64,000 nt of DNA from Pseudomonas sp. GGS8 (GCF_024168645.1 NZ_JALJWF010000001.1:921001-985000), one strand, 5' to 3'; shown: positions 1 through 8,561, counted from the stretch's first letter. Notes: a model not told the origin generated them from the sequence alone. A program made the numbers and translations.

Positions 1-482
1 ATGTTGCCTTCGTGCTCGGTCAGGACGCGCTGGATGTGCTCCCACTGGAGGCGGTCCACGGACATCGGGTTTTCCGGCACCAGGCTGTCGAGGTCGGCGT
101 GCTCGGAAAGCAACGCGGCCAGCACGTCATCGGCGTCCGCCGGTTTGCACAGGTAATTGCAGGCGCCGCGCTTGATTGCCTCGACGGCGGTGGCAATGCT
201 CGAGTAACCGGTGAGGATCACCACGCGCATGTCCGGGTCGAGTTCGAGCAGCTTGGGCAGCAACACCAGGCCCGAATCGCCGTCCATTTTCAGGTCCAGC
301 GCGGCGTAATCAGGGATATCGGCCTGAGCGATGGTCAGGCCCTCTTCGGCGGAACCTGCGGTGCTGACGCGAAAACCACGGCGGGCCATGGCACGGGCCA
401 TCACGCGGGTGAAGGTTGCATCGTCGTCTACCAGCAGCAAATGCGGCAGTTCTTCGCCTTCGACTTGGATCTCGTCACTCAT
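1..482 (-). CDS. roxR: Redox response regulator RoxR (partial, 3' end outside window)
   Basis: Response regulator of the RegA/PrrA/ActR family, partner of the sensor kinase RoxS encoded just upstream. The ATG at 482 overlaps the last 8 bases of roxS, so the two are translationally coupled. The visible 160 residues hold a receiver domain: the acidic pair follows LLLVDDD near residue 17-20, the phosphoacceptor Asp lies in ALDLKMDG, and the conserved Thr and Lys lie in ILTGYSS and CKPAD. The short linker then leads towards the Fis-type helix-turn-helix expected at the C-terminus, which the window edge removes. In this family the pair controls cytochrome oxidase genes, including the cyanide-insensitive oxidase. 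That role is family knowledge, not visible here. Confidence 0.9.
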   Translation of the reverse strand, partial: MSDEIQVEGEELPHLLLVDDDATFTRVMARAMARRGFRVSTAGSAEEGLTIAQADIPDYAALDLKMDGDSGLVLLPKLLELDPDMRVVILTGYSSIATAVEAIKRGACNYLCKPADADDVLAALLSEHADLDSLVPENPMSVDRLQWEHIQRVLTEHEGN

Positions 483-1737
483 GTTCGTCTCCTCGGGCGA
501 CACGGGGCAGGCGCAGCTCGGTGAGCGTGCCGCCTTCCTCATGACTATAGAGTTTCACTGAGCCGCCGGCGCGTGTCACGCTGGCCTTGCTCAAAAACAG
601 GCCCAGGCCGAAACCTTTGCCCTTGGTGGTAAAAAACGGTTTGCCGATCTGCTCGGCGATGGCCAGTGGCACACCGGCGCCATGGTCGCGAATGCTGATG
701 GTCAAGTCTTCGACGGTCCAGTCCAGGGTCACCTGAAGGTTTTCCGGGCAGGCATCGGCGGCGTTGTTCAGCAGGTTCAACAGCGCCTGGGTCAAATCCG
801 GTGGTGGCGCCATGCGCGGCACCGTGCCCTGGCCCAGACGCTGGAAGCGATAACTGGCCTCAGGACGCATCAGGTGCCAGCGGTTGAGCGCTTCGTCGAG
901 CCAGTCAGTGACATCTTGCATATCCACCGCCATACGACGATTGGCCTCGGCGGCGCGCACCAGTTGCTGCAAGGTTTCCTTGCACAACTTGACCTGATCC
1001 TGCAGAACCTTCAAATCATCCTGCAACATCGGGTCGGGGTGATCCTGCTGCATCTCTTTGAGCAACACGCTCATGGTCGCCAGCGGCGTGCCCAGTTCAT
1101 GGGCGGCACCGGCAGCCTGAGTCGCGACGGCCAGCAATTGCTGATCGCGCAGGCCCTCTTCGCGGCGGATCGCACGCAACTCTTCCTGACGACGCAGCTC
1201 TTCCGCCATGCGTGCAGCAAAGAAGGTGATGACGGCGGCGGCCAAGGCAAAACTCAACCACATGCCGTAGATCTGCAGGTTTTCCCGGGCGATGGGGAAG
1301 GTTTCCAGCGGATAGAACCGCGCCAGCAGCAACGTATACAGTGCCAGGGCAATACCCGACAGAATCACCGAATAGCGCCACGGCAGCGTCACCGCCGCGA
1401 TGGTCAGCGGCACCAGGTAATAAGAGACGAACGGGTTGGTCGAACCACCCGAGAAATATAACAAGGCGCTGTGGATAAACAGGTCGCAGGCCAGTTGCAG
1501 GGCGTATTCAAGCTCGGTGACCGGCCACGAAGTGCGCAGGCGCACGGCGGTGAACACACACAACAGCGTCGAACAGCCCAGGGTCATCGCCAGTGGCACC
1601 CACGGCAACGGCAGCAGTTGGAGCCAGTAGGCCAGGCCTACGGAGCCGGCCTGGGCGGCGAGCACCAGAATCCGGATGAAAGTCAGCCGCCAGAGGTTCT
1701 GGCGAGTGGCGGAAGTCAGTTGTACGGGGGCGAGCAT
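475..1737 (-). CDS. roxS: Redox sensor histidine kinase RoxS (RegB/PrrB family)
   Basis: Membrane sensor kinase of about 420 residues. The N-terminal half has about six hydrophobic segments and carries the RegB-family signature GGSTNPFVSYYLVPL, linked in RegB to quinone sensing. The H-box reads AAHELGTPLAT with the phosphorylated His near residue 213. A Cys near residue 252 (KLCKETLQQL) matches the position of the redox-active cysteine of RegB. The ATPase domain follows with NLLNNAADA, DHGAGV and GLGLFLS. I chose ATG 1737 because AGGAGA lies 7 bases upstream; an earlier in-frame start at 1824 would add 29 residues without a membrane or signal character. It ends inside roxR, which points to one transcript. 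Confidence 0.92.
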   Translation of the reverse strand: MLAPVQLTSATRQNLWRLTFIRILVLAAQAGSVGLAYWLQLLPLPWVPLAMTLGCSTLLCVFTAVRLRTSWPVTELEYALQLACDLFIHSALLYFSGGSTNPFVSYYLVPLTIAAVTLPWRYSVILSGIALALYTLLLARFYPLETFPIARENLQIYGMWLSFALAAAVITFFAARMAEELRRQEELRAIRREEGLRDQQLLAVATQAAGAAHELGTPLATMSVLLKEMQQDHPDPMLQDDLKVLQDQVKLCKETLQQLVRAAEANRRMAVDMQDVTDWLDEALNRWHLMRPEASYRFQRLGQGTVPRMAPPPDLTQALLNLLNNAADACPENLQVTLDWTVEDLTISIRDHGAGVPLAIAEQIGKPFFTTKGKGFGLGLFLSKASVTRAGGSVKLYSHEEGGTLTELRLPRVARGDEHE

Positions 1738-2102
1738 GAGCTCTCCTGATGAGCGCTCCAGGCGGATCGCACGGAGTATAACCAAGCCGCGGGCCTGAGA
1801 GGCGAAAGTGCGGCAAACGACCACAGGCTCTTTTGTGACGAATTACCCTGTGGCGAGGGGGCTTCCCCCCGTTGGACTGCGAAGCAGTCCCAAAACCTGC
1901 CACCGTGTTTTATCAGACAAACCGCGTCAGCCGATCTGCGACTGCTGCGCAGCCGAACGGGGGCAAGCTCCCTCGCCACAGGTCAGCAGCATTCCATCTG
2001 TATAGAAGTTGTAACTGGGCGAACCGCATCGTTGAAGCTAGAGTCTGATGGTTTCACGCAGGTTCGGACCCTAACCCCTGCGCATCGTCCAAGGAGCTTT
2101 TC
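1738..2102. other. Intergenic region between roxS and the SIMPL gene
   Basis: This divergent gap must hold the promoters of roxSR and of the SIMPL-domain gene. It is mostly occupied by a paired REP-type inverted repeat (1849-1980). I see no clear promoter hexamers or coding sequence in the rest. Confidence 0.5.
1849..1980. repeat. Paired REP palindrome (REPIN), family GTGGCGAGGG
   Basis: Two inverted copies of a REP unit beginning TGTGGCGAGGG and running into GCTTSCCCCCGTT face each other across about 50 bases. Each carries an inner palindrome (CTGCGAAGCAG on the left, CTGCTGCGCAG on the right). Closely similar paired elements occur at 23457-23602 and 47161-47298. Confidence 0.85.
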
Positions 2103-2819
2103 ATGCACACATTGCGCCGCAGCGCCGCCCTTCTTGCCTTAAGCGTTGGCATCGCCGCCAGCCTCCCGGCTCTGGCCGTCGACGAGTTGCATTACAACCA
2201 GATCTCCCTGCGCGCCGAAGTCAGTCAGGAAGTGGCCCGCGACCTGATGATCGTGACCCTCTACACCGAAGAACAGAACACCGACCCGGCCAAACTCGCC
2301 GCCGACGTCAGCACCACCATGAACAAGGCGCTGGCCCAGGCCAAGCAGGTCAAGGACATCACCCTGCGTCAGGGCAGCCGCAACAGCTACCCGATCTACG
2401 ACACCAAAGGCCAGAAAATCACCGGCTGGCGTGAACGCGCCGAACTGCGCCTGGAAAGCTCGGACTTCGCCGCCCTGTCCAAACTCACCGGCGAACTGCT
2501 CACCGACCTGAAAATGGGCGGCATGGACTTCGCCATCGCCACGCCAACCCGCAAAGCCAGCGAAGACGCCCTGCTCAAAGAAGCCGTGACCGCCTTCAAG
2601 GCCCGCGCCCAACTGGCAACCGACGCACTGGGCGGCAAGAGTTACAAAATCGTCAACCTGAACCTCAACAGCAACGGTTACCCACAACCGTACCTGCGCG
2701 GGCCGATGATGATGAAAGCCGCCGGCATGGACTCCGCGCCAGTGACGCCAGAAGTTGAAGCCGGCACCAGCCAGGTCAGCATGACGGCGGATGGGGCGAT
2801 TGAAGTGTTGATGCAGTGA
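2103..2819 (+). CDS. Periplasmic SIMPL-domain (DUF541) protein
   Basis: A 238-residue exported protein. Residues 1-25 form a signal peptide ending in ALA-V. The rest matches the SIMPL/DUF541 fold: a start of BYNQISLRAEVSQEVARDLMIVTLYTE type, alternating amphipathic strands, and the segment KTYKIVNLNLNSNG-like near residue 180. Proteins of this family (for example YggE, BP26) are periplasmic or outer-membrane associated and have been linked to oxidative stress and oligomeric channel-like rings; their biochemical role is not settled. The position beside roxSR is the same as in P. aeruginosa as I remember it. A strong terminator follows at once, so it is probably a single-gene unit. Confidence 0.85.
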   Translation: MHTLRRSAALLALSVGIAASLPALAVDELHYNQISLRAEVSQEVARDLMIVTLYTEEQNTDPAKLAADVSTTMNKALAQAKQVKDITLRQGSRNSYPIYDTKGQKITGWRERAELRLESSDFAALSKLTGELLTDLKMGGMDFAIATPTRKASEDALLKEAVTAFKARAQLATDALGGKSYKIVNLNLNSNGYPQPYLRGPMMMKAAGMDSAPVTPEVEAGTSQVSMTADGAIEVLMQ

Positions 2820-2840
2820 TTCGATAATCTGTACAAAAAA

Positions 2841-2873
2841 CGGCGATCACCGAAGTGATCGCCGTTTTTTTTA
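2841..2873 (+). terminator. Rho-independent terminator after the SIMPL gene
   Basis: A perfect 10-bp stem (CGGCGATCAC / GTGATCGCCG) with a CGAA tetraloop is followed by eight T residues. It begins 21 bases after the stop codon. An A-run on the left flank could let it work in both directions. Confidence 0.95.
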
Positions 2874-2920
2874 TTGCCCGTCGTAGGCCAGTCAGCTTTT
2901 TTGGCGAACAATCTGCCGCC

Positions 2921-3012
2921 ATCGCGAGCAGGCTCGCTCCCACATTTGATCTGTGTCGTACACAAAGTCCATGTACACCCTCAATCCCTGTGGGAGCGAG
3001 CCTGCTCGCGAT
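2921..3012. repeat. Paired REP palindrome (REPIN), family TGTGGGAGCGAG
   Basis: The unit ATCGCGAGCAGGCTCGCTCC + CACA at 2921-2944 is repeated in inverse orientation at 2989-3012. This is the common GCGAGCAGGCTCGC type of fluorescent pseudomonads. Other copies are at 35435-35523 and 37189-37277, with single units at 17392-17424 and near 44952. Confidence 0.88.
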
Positions 3013-3027
3013 GAACGATAACGCGGT

Positions 3028-3396
3028 CTACGCCGGATCGACGTTATCCAACGCCCGGTTCACCGCCAGCTCTGCCAGCATGATGACCTGTTGGATCGCC
3101 AACGCCGTATGGCGCTGCGGGCCGATCAGATTGTTGGCGAAATCGCTGGCCAGGACACTCGCTGAGGCCAACGATTCGTAGGCGTGGGCCAGCAGGCTTT
3201 CGGTGTCGGCACCCGGGGCGACCATGAACATCGTACTGGGACGACGGGGCTTTTCGGTGTATTGCGCCGGGGGATCGAGGTAGTAGTCGAGGGCGCGCTT
3301 TATGGCTTCGCGGTCGTTGAGTAATTCTTCGGCGCGCGAAGCTTCGGCGTTTGGGTTGGTTTTGTTGAAGTTCGAATCGGAATCATCGTTGTCCAT
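3028..3396 (-). CDS. DUF6124 family protein
   Basis: A 122-residue acidic, soluble-looking protein with no signal peptide or membrane segment. The disordered N-terminus (DNDDSDSNFNKTNPNAE) leads into a helical core with the pattern MFMVAPGADTESLLAHAYESLASASVLASDFA and IQQVIMLAELAVNRAL. I recognise this as the Pseudomonas-restricted DUF6124/DUF3077-like group, whose members recur many times per genome and have no known function. ATG 3396 has AGGAG 7 bases upstream. An unusually structured leader lies upstream at 3446-3545. Confidence 0.75.
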   Translation of the reverse strand: MDNDDSDSNFNKTNPNAEASRAEELLNDREAIKRALDYYLDPPAQYTEKPRRPSTMFMVAPGADTESLLAHAYESLASASVLASDFANNLIGPQRHTALAIQQVIMLAELAVNRALDNVDPA

Positions 3397-3445
3397 CTAC
3401 AGCTCCTAATCTCGATTGGAGCCATCACTTGCCATTATGGTCGTG

Positions 3446-3545
3446 AGGGCTTTCGCCCTACTCATTTCAGGTTTCCACACCTGCTCGCTGGTTTCGCAGC
3501 GACAGCCAAAGACTAAAGAGCCCGCTTCCGACGGACAACCTGAAA
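3446..3545 (-). ncRNA. Candidate structured leader RNA upstream of the DUF6124 gene
   Basis: On the transcript of the minus strand, AACCTGAAA complements (3465-3473 with 3537-3545) form a perfect 9-bp closing stem around about 60 bases. Inside is a hairpin TCGCTG/CAGCGA (3485-3490 with 3497-3502). Just downstream is a tetraloop hairpin AGGGC-TTTC-GCCCT (3446-3459). No ORF covers it. Whether it is a leader element, an sRNA or only a palindrome cluster is not known. Confidence 0.4.
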
Positions 3546-3753
3546 GATGCGTGGGAAAGTTCTATGGCCAAGACTAATTTCTTAAACATCCATTAACAGA
3601 TTGGCCGGTTGTCAGGTAGCCTTCGCGAGCCAGCCCGCACACAGCAGGGCGGTGTACACGCGAGTAAACAGGCCGCTTCAGCTGCTTTTGATTTTGCATT
3701 TGCGAAAGCCCAGGAGCTAAGAGAAACTCCCTGCCTTTCCAGACTCGTTAAGG

Positions 3754-4245
3754 ATGCGAGCATTGAAGTTTGAAAGGGATCAGTTTTCCGGCAACCATGG
3801 AATTGTCTTCAACGTATCGCGCTTCACCCTGTCAGCCAGTGAACGGGGTAGCCTCAGAACACTGCATTTTGGTGAAGCGAAAGCCGCCCACTATGAAGTG
3901 AGCAATCTGGTGGTGGAGCTCTACGACAAAATGCTCGCCAAGGATTTGCCTTGCCAAATGATGGTCGGGATCTCCAAACCCCTGACCCGGCAACAGGGGG
4001 ATTTACTCAATGCCCAACGAACAAGTATCGCCAACCTCACCAGTGGTGTTTTCGGCGCGGCGGCAGGTAAATTCATGCCCGCTGCGGCCATCCCGGTGGG
4101 ATGGGCAGTCCGCGAGTTCACGCTGAGCACATTGCCGACTTATCACGCCGGCGATGTCATCGTCAGCCTGGATGCACAGGTCAGCGGCGGCATAGGCCCT
4201 CAGCACTCAGGATCGTCCATGATCATCAAGACTCAAGGCGGGTGA
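3754..4245 (+). CDS. Hypothetical protein, unrecognised, first gene of a two-gene unit
   Basis: A 163-residue protein that I do not recognise. The first 90 residues are mixed polar sequence. A Gly/Ala-rich hydrophobic stretch follows (SGVFGAAAGKFMPAAAIPVGWAVREF, about residues 95-120), which could be a membrane-inserting hairpin. The tail VIVSLDAQVSGGIGPQHSGSSMIIK is strand-like. No signal peptide is seen. ATG 3754 sits directly against TAAGG, which is too close. The fourth codon, TTG at 3763, is better spaced from that same Shine-Dalgarno and may be the real start. The next gene begins 4 bases after its stop, which suggests a functional pair. Confidence 0.6.
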   Translation: MRALKFERDQFSGNHGIVFNVSRFTLSASERGSLRTLHFGEAKAAHYEVSNLVVELYDKMLAKDLPCQMMVGISKPLTRQQGDLLNAQRTSIANLTSGVFGAAAGKFMPAAAIPVGWAVREFTLSTLPTYHAGDVIVSLDAQVSGGIGPQHSGSSMIIKTQGG

Positions 4246-4249
4246 GACC

Positions 4250-4483
4250 ATGAACGAATATGGCCTGTACGCCGTGGCTTATGCAGTGTTCCTGCTGTTG
4301 TTCTTCTATCTGAAATCCTATGGCCTCAGAAAGTGGTTGGGCATTGCCCTGGTCGCTCTGGGGTTTTCGAGTATTTTTATGCTGCCGCCTTTCATCGCCG
4401 GCTTCGATCTGGGCATCGTTTCAACCAATGCTATCGCCCTCGGGGCTGCGCTGTTTTTTAGTCGGACCCGGTATGCGGCGTGA
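4250..4483 (+). CDS. Small membrane protein, unrecognised, second gene of the unit
   Basis: A 77-residue protein with three predicted membrane segments: YAVAYAVFLLLFFYL (about 7-21), WLGIALVALGFSSIFMLPPFI (about 29-49) and IVSTNAIALGAALFF (about 56-70). It ends in the basic RTRYAA tail. The spacing of 4 bases from the preceding gene and the GGTGAG just upstream indicate coupled translation. It could anchor, export or neutralise the product of the preceding gene; nothing in the sequence decides among these. Confidence 0.6.
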   Translation: MNEYGLYAVAYAVFLLLFFYLKSYGLRKWLGIALVALGFSSIFMLPPFIAGFDLGIVSTNAIALGAALFFSRTRYAA

Positions 4484-4554
4484 GCCATGCGCTCATTCAA
4501 GCAACGTGAAACGGAATTCACTTCACCCACAACACCCGCCTGACACCGCTTTGC

Positions 4555-4631
4555 GTAGGAGCTGCCGAAGGCTGCGATCTTTTGACGTTGATTTTCAAGA
4601 TCAAAAGATCACAGCCTTCGGCAGCTCCTAC
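4555..4631. repeat. Long near-perfect inverted repeat, REP family GTAGGAGCTGCCGAAGGCTG
   Basis: GTAGGAGCTGCCGAAGGCTG at 4555 onward is mirrored by CAGCCTTCGGCAGCTCCTAC ending at 4631, with GATCTTTTGA / TCAAAAGATC extending the arms inward. The arms are about 31 bases with one indel around a short centre. This is the third REP type in the window. It separates the two-gene unit from the peptide locus and could fold as a terminator-like hairpin in RNA. Confidence 0.88.
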
Positions 4632-4764
4632 AGTCCGCCATCAACGCAAAGACCGGCAGACTATGCCCGGATAGAGGGGTCCCCCTCAAAAAACGATATT
4701 TCCGCCCTCCCCGCCAACAACGCTACTCTCAGGAAAATATCGCTGCTCAAATCCCGGGGACTCC

Positions 4765-6375
4765 ATGGAAAGAACCACCGTCAAACCACTTCTGCTTGCT
4801 CTCGCCCTCGCCACAACCGCACCACTCGCACAAGCCGCCCAAGCCGCCACCACCCTGGTCTACTGCTCCGAAGCCAGCCCCGCCGGCTTCGACCCCAGCC
4901 AATACACCAGCGGCACCGACTTCGACGCCTCGGCCGAAACCGTCTTCAACCGCCTCACCCAATTCAAACGCGGCGGCACCGAAGTCGAACCCGGTCTGGC
5001 AACAAAATGGGAGGTATCCACGGACGGCCTCACCTACACCTTCCACCTGCGCGACGGCGTGAAATTCCACACCACCGACTACTTCACCCCGACCCGCGAC
5101 TTCAACGCCGACGACGTGTTGTTCACCTTCCAGCGCCTGCTCGACCCGGACAACGCCTTCCGCAAAGCCTACCCCGCCGAGTCGCCGTACTTCACCGACA
5201 TGGGCCTGAACACCACGATCAAAAGCGTCGACAAAATCGACGACCACACCGTGCGCTTCAGCCTGAACAACATCGACGCCGCCTTCATCCAAAACCTGGC
5301 CATGAGCTTCGCCTCGGTGCAGTCCGCCGAGTACGGCGCGCAGTTGTTAAAAGAAGGAAAAGCCGCGGATATCAACCAGAAACCCGTCGGCACCGGCCCG
5401 TTCGTATTCAAGCGCTATCAAAAGGACTCGCAGATCCGCTACGCCGCCAACAAGGCCTACTGGAAACCCGAGGACGTGAAACTCGATAACCTGATTTTCT
5501 CGATCACCCCGGACGCCGCGGTGCGCTTGCAGAAGCTCAAGGCCGGCGAGTGCCAGGTCAGCGGCTACCCGCGCCCGGCAGACATCGAAGTGATGGAGCA
5601 AGACCCGAATCTGAGGGTGCTCAAGCAAGCCGGTTTCAACCTCGGCTTCCTCGCCTACAACGTGACCCACCCGCCGCTGGATCAGCTCAAGGTGCGCCAG
5701 GCGCTGGACATGGCCATCGACAAGCCGGCGATCATCAAGGCCGTCTACCAGAGTGCCGGGCAACTGGCGCAAAACGCCTTGCCACCGGCCCAATGGTCGT
5801 ACGACCCAACCATCAAGGACGCGCCCCACGACCCGACCAAAGCCCGCGTGCTACTGAAAGAAGCAGGGGTTGCCCCCGGTACCACCATCAATTTGTGGGC
5901 CATGACCGTGCAGCGCGCCTCCAACCCCAATGCGCGAATGTCGGCACAGATGATCCAGCAGGATTGGGAGAAAGTCGGGATCAAGGCCAACATCGTCAGC
6001 TATGAATGGGGCGAGTACATCAAGCGCGCCAAGAATGGCGAGCATGACGCGATGATCTACGGCTGGACCGGAGACAACGGTGACCCGGACAACTGGCTCG
6101 GCGTGCTCTACAGCTGCGCTGCGGTGAAAGGTAGCAACTACGCCAAATGGTGTGACCCGGCCTACGACAAACTGGTGCAGCAAGCCAAGGTGTCCACGGA
6201 CAAACAACAGCGGGTCAAACTGTACCAACAGGCACAGCAAATCCTTAAACAACAAGTACCTATCACACCGATTGCCAACTCGACGGTGTTTCAGCCACTG
6301 CGCAAGGAAGTCAGCGACTTCAAGATCAGCCCGTTCGGCCTCACACCGTTCTATGGCGTGGGTATAAATAAGTAA
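4765..6375 (+). CDS. dppA1: Di/oligopeptide ABC transporter substrate-binding protein (DppA paralog 1)
   Basis: A periplasmic solute-binding protein (SBP_bac_5 family), 536 residues. It has a signal peptide of about 24 residues ending AQA and the mature start TTLVYCSEASPAGFDP typical of DppA. The family signature appears as GLTYTFHLRDGVKFHTT, and the C-terminal lobe has YGWTGDNGDPDNWLGVLYSC, a segment conserved in all four copies here. It is the first of four paralogs feeding one DppBCDF permease; different copies probably bind different peptides. A separate transcription start is likely, since an inverted repeat and a long gap precede it. The symbol follows P. aeruginosa gene order from memory. 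Confidence 0.88.
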   Translation: MERTTVKPLLLALALATTAPLAQAAQAATTLVYCSEASPAGFDPSQYTSGTDFDASAETVFNRLTQFKRGGTEVEPGLATKWEVSTDGLTYTFHLRDGVKFHTTDYFTPTRDFNADDVLFTFQRLLDPDNAFRKAYPAESPYFTDMGLNTTIKSVDKIDDHTVRFSLNNIDAAFIQNLAMSFASVQSAEYGAQLLKEGKAADINQKPVGTGPFVFKRYQKDSQIRYAANKAYWKPEDVKLDNLIFSITPDAAVRLQKLKAGECQVSGYPRPADIEVMEQDPNLRVLKQAGFNLGFLAYNVTHPPLDQLKVRQALDMAIDKPAIIKAVYQSAGQLAQNALPPAQWSYDPTIKDAPHDPTKARVLLKEAGVAPGTTINLWAMTVQRASNPNARMSAQMIQQDWEKVGIKANIVSYEWGEYIKRAKNGEHDAMIYGWTGDNGDPDNWLGVLYSCAAVKGSNYAKWCDPAYDKLVQQAKVSTDKQQRVKLYQQAQQILKQQVPITPIANSTVFQPLRKEVSDFKISPFGLTPFYGVGINK

Positions 6376-6633
6376 CACCAGGCTCCAACCGGGTGCATCA
6401 CACGCCCCGGCTGCTCCTTCTCGGTGCACGTTTTGCACCGTAAAAAACCTGCGCAAACGGTCAAATGCGTCAGCTTTTACACATATGCGACATTAAGGTA
6501 CGTTCGTGCCACTCTTTAGGACTTGTGGCCATTCAGGATCTTGCATTGGGTACGGCCCCTGCATAAGTATCCGCAGGTCGACTCACGAGGTCGTCCTCTA
6601 ATTCCAAAAATGACAACAAATCATGAGGCCACC

Positions 6634-8259
6634 ATGCTTAAACACGCGGTCATTCCGTTTTTAGTCGGCGCAAGCCTGTTAGCCAGCGCACCTTTCGCCT
6701 TCGCTGCGTCTAACCTGGTGTTCTGCTCCGAAGGAAGCCCGGCCGGTTTCGACCCAGGTCAGTACACCACCGGAACCGACTTCGACGCCTCTGCAGAAAC
6801 CATGTTCAACCGCCTGACCCAGTTCGAGCGCGGCGGCACCGCCGTGATTCCTGGCCTGGCGACCAAGTGGGACATCTCCGATGACGGCCTGACTTACACC
6901 TTCCACCTGCGTGAAGGCGTCAAGTTCCACACCACCCCGTATTTCAAGCCGACGCGTGAGTTCAACGCCGATGACGTGCTGTTCACCTTCAATCGCATGA
7001 TTAACAAGGATGACCCGTTCCGTAAGGCGTACCCGACCGAATTTCCGTACTTCACCGACATGGGGATGGACACCAACATCACCAAGATCGATAAAATCGA
7101 CGACCACACCGTCAAGTTCACCCTCAAAGATGTAGACGCCGCGTTCATCCAGAACATGGCCATGAGCTTCGCCTCGATCCAGTCCGCCGAGTACGCTGCC
7201 CAGCTGCTCAAGGAAGGCAAGGCTGCCGACATCAACCAGAAACCGATCGGCACCGGCCCATTCGTATTCAAGAGCTACCAGAAAGATTCCAACATCCGTT
7301 ACACCGGGAACAAGGACTACTGGAAGCCTGACGACGTGAAGATCGACAACCTGATCTTCGCCATCACCACCGACCCGTCGGTACGTATCCAGAAGCTGAA
7401 GAAGAACGAGTGCCAGATCACCCTGTTCCCGCGTCCAGCCGACCTGAAAGCGCTGAAAGAAGACAAGGATCTGAAGCTGCCTGACCAGGCCGGTTTCAAC
7501 CTGGGTTACATCGCCTACAACGTGATGGACAAGGTCAAGGGCAGCAACGAGCCGAACCCGCTGGCCGACCTGCGCGTTCGTCAGGCGCTGGACATGGCCG
7601 TCAACAAGCCGCAGATCATCGACTCGGTTTATCAGGGCGCAGGCCAACTGGCCGTCAATGCCATGCCGCCGACCCAATGGTCCTACGACACCACCATCAA
7701 GGATGCCAAGTACGATCCTGAGAAGGCCAAGCAGCTGCTCAAGGAAGCCGGCGTCAAGGAAGGCACCGAAATCGTTCTGTGGGCGATGCCGGTACAGCGT
7801 CCGTATAACCCGAACGCCAAACTGATGGCTGAAATGCTGCAGTCCGACTGGAAGAAGATCGGCCTGAACGTGAAGATCACCAGCTACGAATGGGGCGAGT
7901 ACATCAAGCGCTCCAAAGGCGGCGAGAACCAGGCGATGCTCATCGGCTGGAGCGGCGACAATGGTGACCCGGACAACTGGCTCAACGTGCTGTTCGGCTG
8001 CGACTCGCTGAGTGGCAACAACTTCTCCAAATGGTGCGACAAGAAATTCGACGGCCTCGTCAAGGAAGCCAAACGCACCACCGATCAGGCCAAGCGCACC
8101 GAACTGTACAAACAGGCGCAACACGTCCTCAAAGATGCTGTTCCAATGACACCTATCGCTCACTCGACGGTGTTCCAACCCATGCGCGCCAACGTGCAGG
8201 ACTTCAAGATCAGCCCATTTGGCTTGAACTCCTTCTACGGCGTCAGCGTCAGCAAATAA
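6634..8259 (+). CDS. dppA2: Di/oligopeptide ABC transporter substrate-binding protein (DppA paralog 2)
   Basis: A periplasmic peptide-binding protein of 541 residues. Signal peptide: MLKHAVIPFLVGASLLASAPFAF-type ending AFA. An in-frame opening upstream (from 6523) would add 37 polar residues ahead of the signal peptide and is not used here; GAGG precedes ATG 6634. The core repeats the DppA features: CSEGSPAGFDPGQYTT, FHLREGVKFHTT and GWSGDNGDPDNWLNVLFGC. It differs from paralog 1 by an insertion near residue 293 (VMDKVKGSNEPNPLADLRV). A strong terminator follows, so this gene can be expressed apart from the downstream ones. Confidence 0.88.
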   Translation: MLKHAVIPFLVGASLLASAPFAFAASNLVFCSEGSPAGFDPGQYTTGTDFDASAETMFNRLTQFERGGTAVIPGLATKWDISDDGLTYTFHLREGVKFHTTPYFKPTREFNADDVLFTFNRMINKDDPFRKAYPTEFPYFTDMGMDTNITKIDKIDDHTVKFTLKDVDAAFIQNMAMSFASIQSAEYAAQLLKEGKAADINQKPIGTGPFVFKSYQKDSNIRYTGNKDYWKPDDVKIDNLIFAITTDPSVRIQKLKKNECQITLFPRPADLKALKEDKDLKLPDQAGFNLGYIAYNVMDKVKGSNEPNPLADLRVRQALDMAVNKPQIIDSVYQGAGQLAVNAMPPTQWSYDTTIKDAKYDPEKAKQLLKEAGVKEGTEIVLWAMPVQRPYNPNAKLMAEMLQSDWKKIGLNVKITSYEWGEYIKRSKGGENQAMLIGWSGDNGDPDNWLNVLFGCDSLSGNNFSKWCDKKFDGLVKEAKRTTDQAKRTELYKQAQHVLKDAVPMTPIAHSTVFQPMRANVQDFKISPFGLNSFYGVSVSK

Positions 8260-8260
8260 G

Positions 8261-8302
8261 AAAAGGCAGCGGCGACGTATTCAGCGTCACCGCTGCCTTT
8301 TT
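8261..8302 (+). terminator. Rho-independent terminator after dppA2
   Basis: A stem AAGGCAGCGG-CGACG / CGTC-ACCGCTGCCTT is followed by a T-run. It begins two bases after the dppA2 stop, which separates dppA2 from the dppA3-opdP-dppA4 group. Confidence 0.9.
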
Positions 8303-8561
8303 CTGCCGAGAAGCTAGGAATCTGCCTACATCCAAATCCGCTGTCTGACGCAGCCACGGGTTAGGACGCGTTGCCTTTTCCTACGAGTCTTTAGGACTCA
8401 GCGCATTTACTGCCAGACCCACGGCACCTACCGTCGGGTTCTGACCAGTGACTGTGTGGGCTATCGGTTTGCTGCCCGTATTGGTTTGAGCTCAATGCCG
8501 CCACAACGTCCCCGGACGGAATCGCGGCGCATTGAATAACACGACAAAAAGAGGGAGCGTC

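Noticed and set aside
4694..4742. CGATATTTCC / GGAAAATATCG inverted repeat before dppA1 as an operator
   Set aside because: One arm has an extra base and no known regulator fits; noted only as a possible hairpin.
6523..6633. Sigma-54 promoter before dppA2
   Set aside because: A GG...GC pair is present near 6526 but the spacing is not the required 10 bases between the two doublets.
6679..8178. Antisense frames of about 500 residues inside the dppA paralogs (also 11843-13441)
   Set aside because: They occur in the same relative frame in each paralog, which follows from the coding strand's codon bias rather than from a gene.
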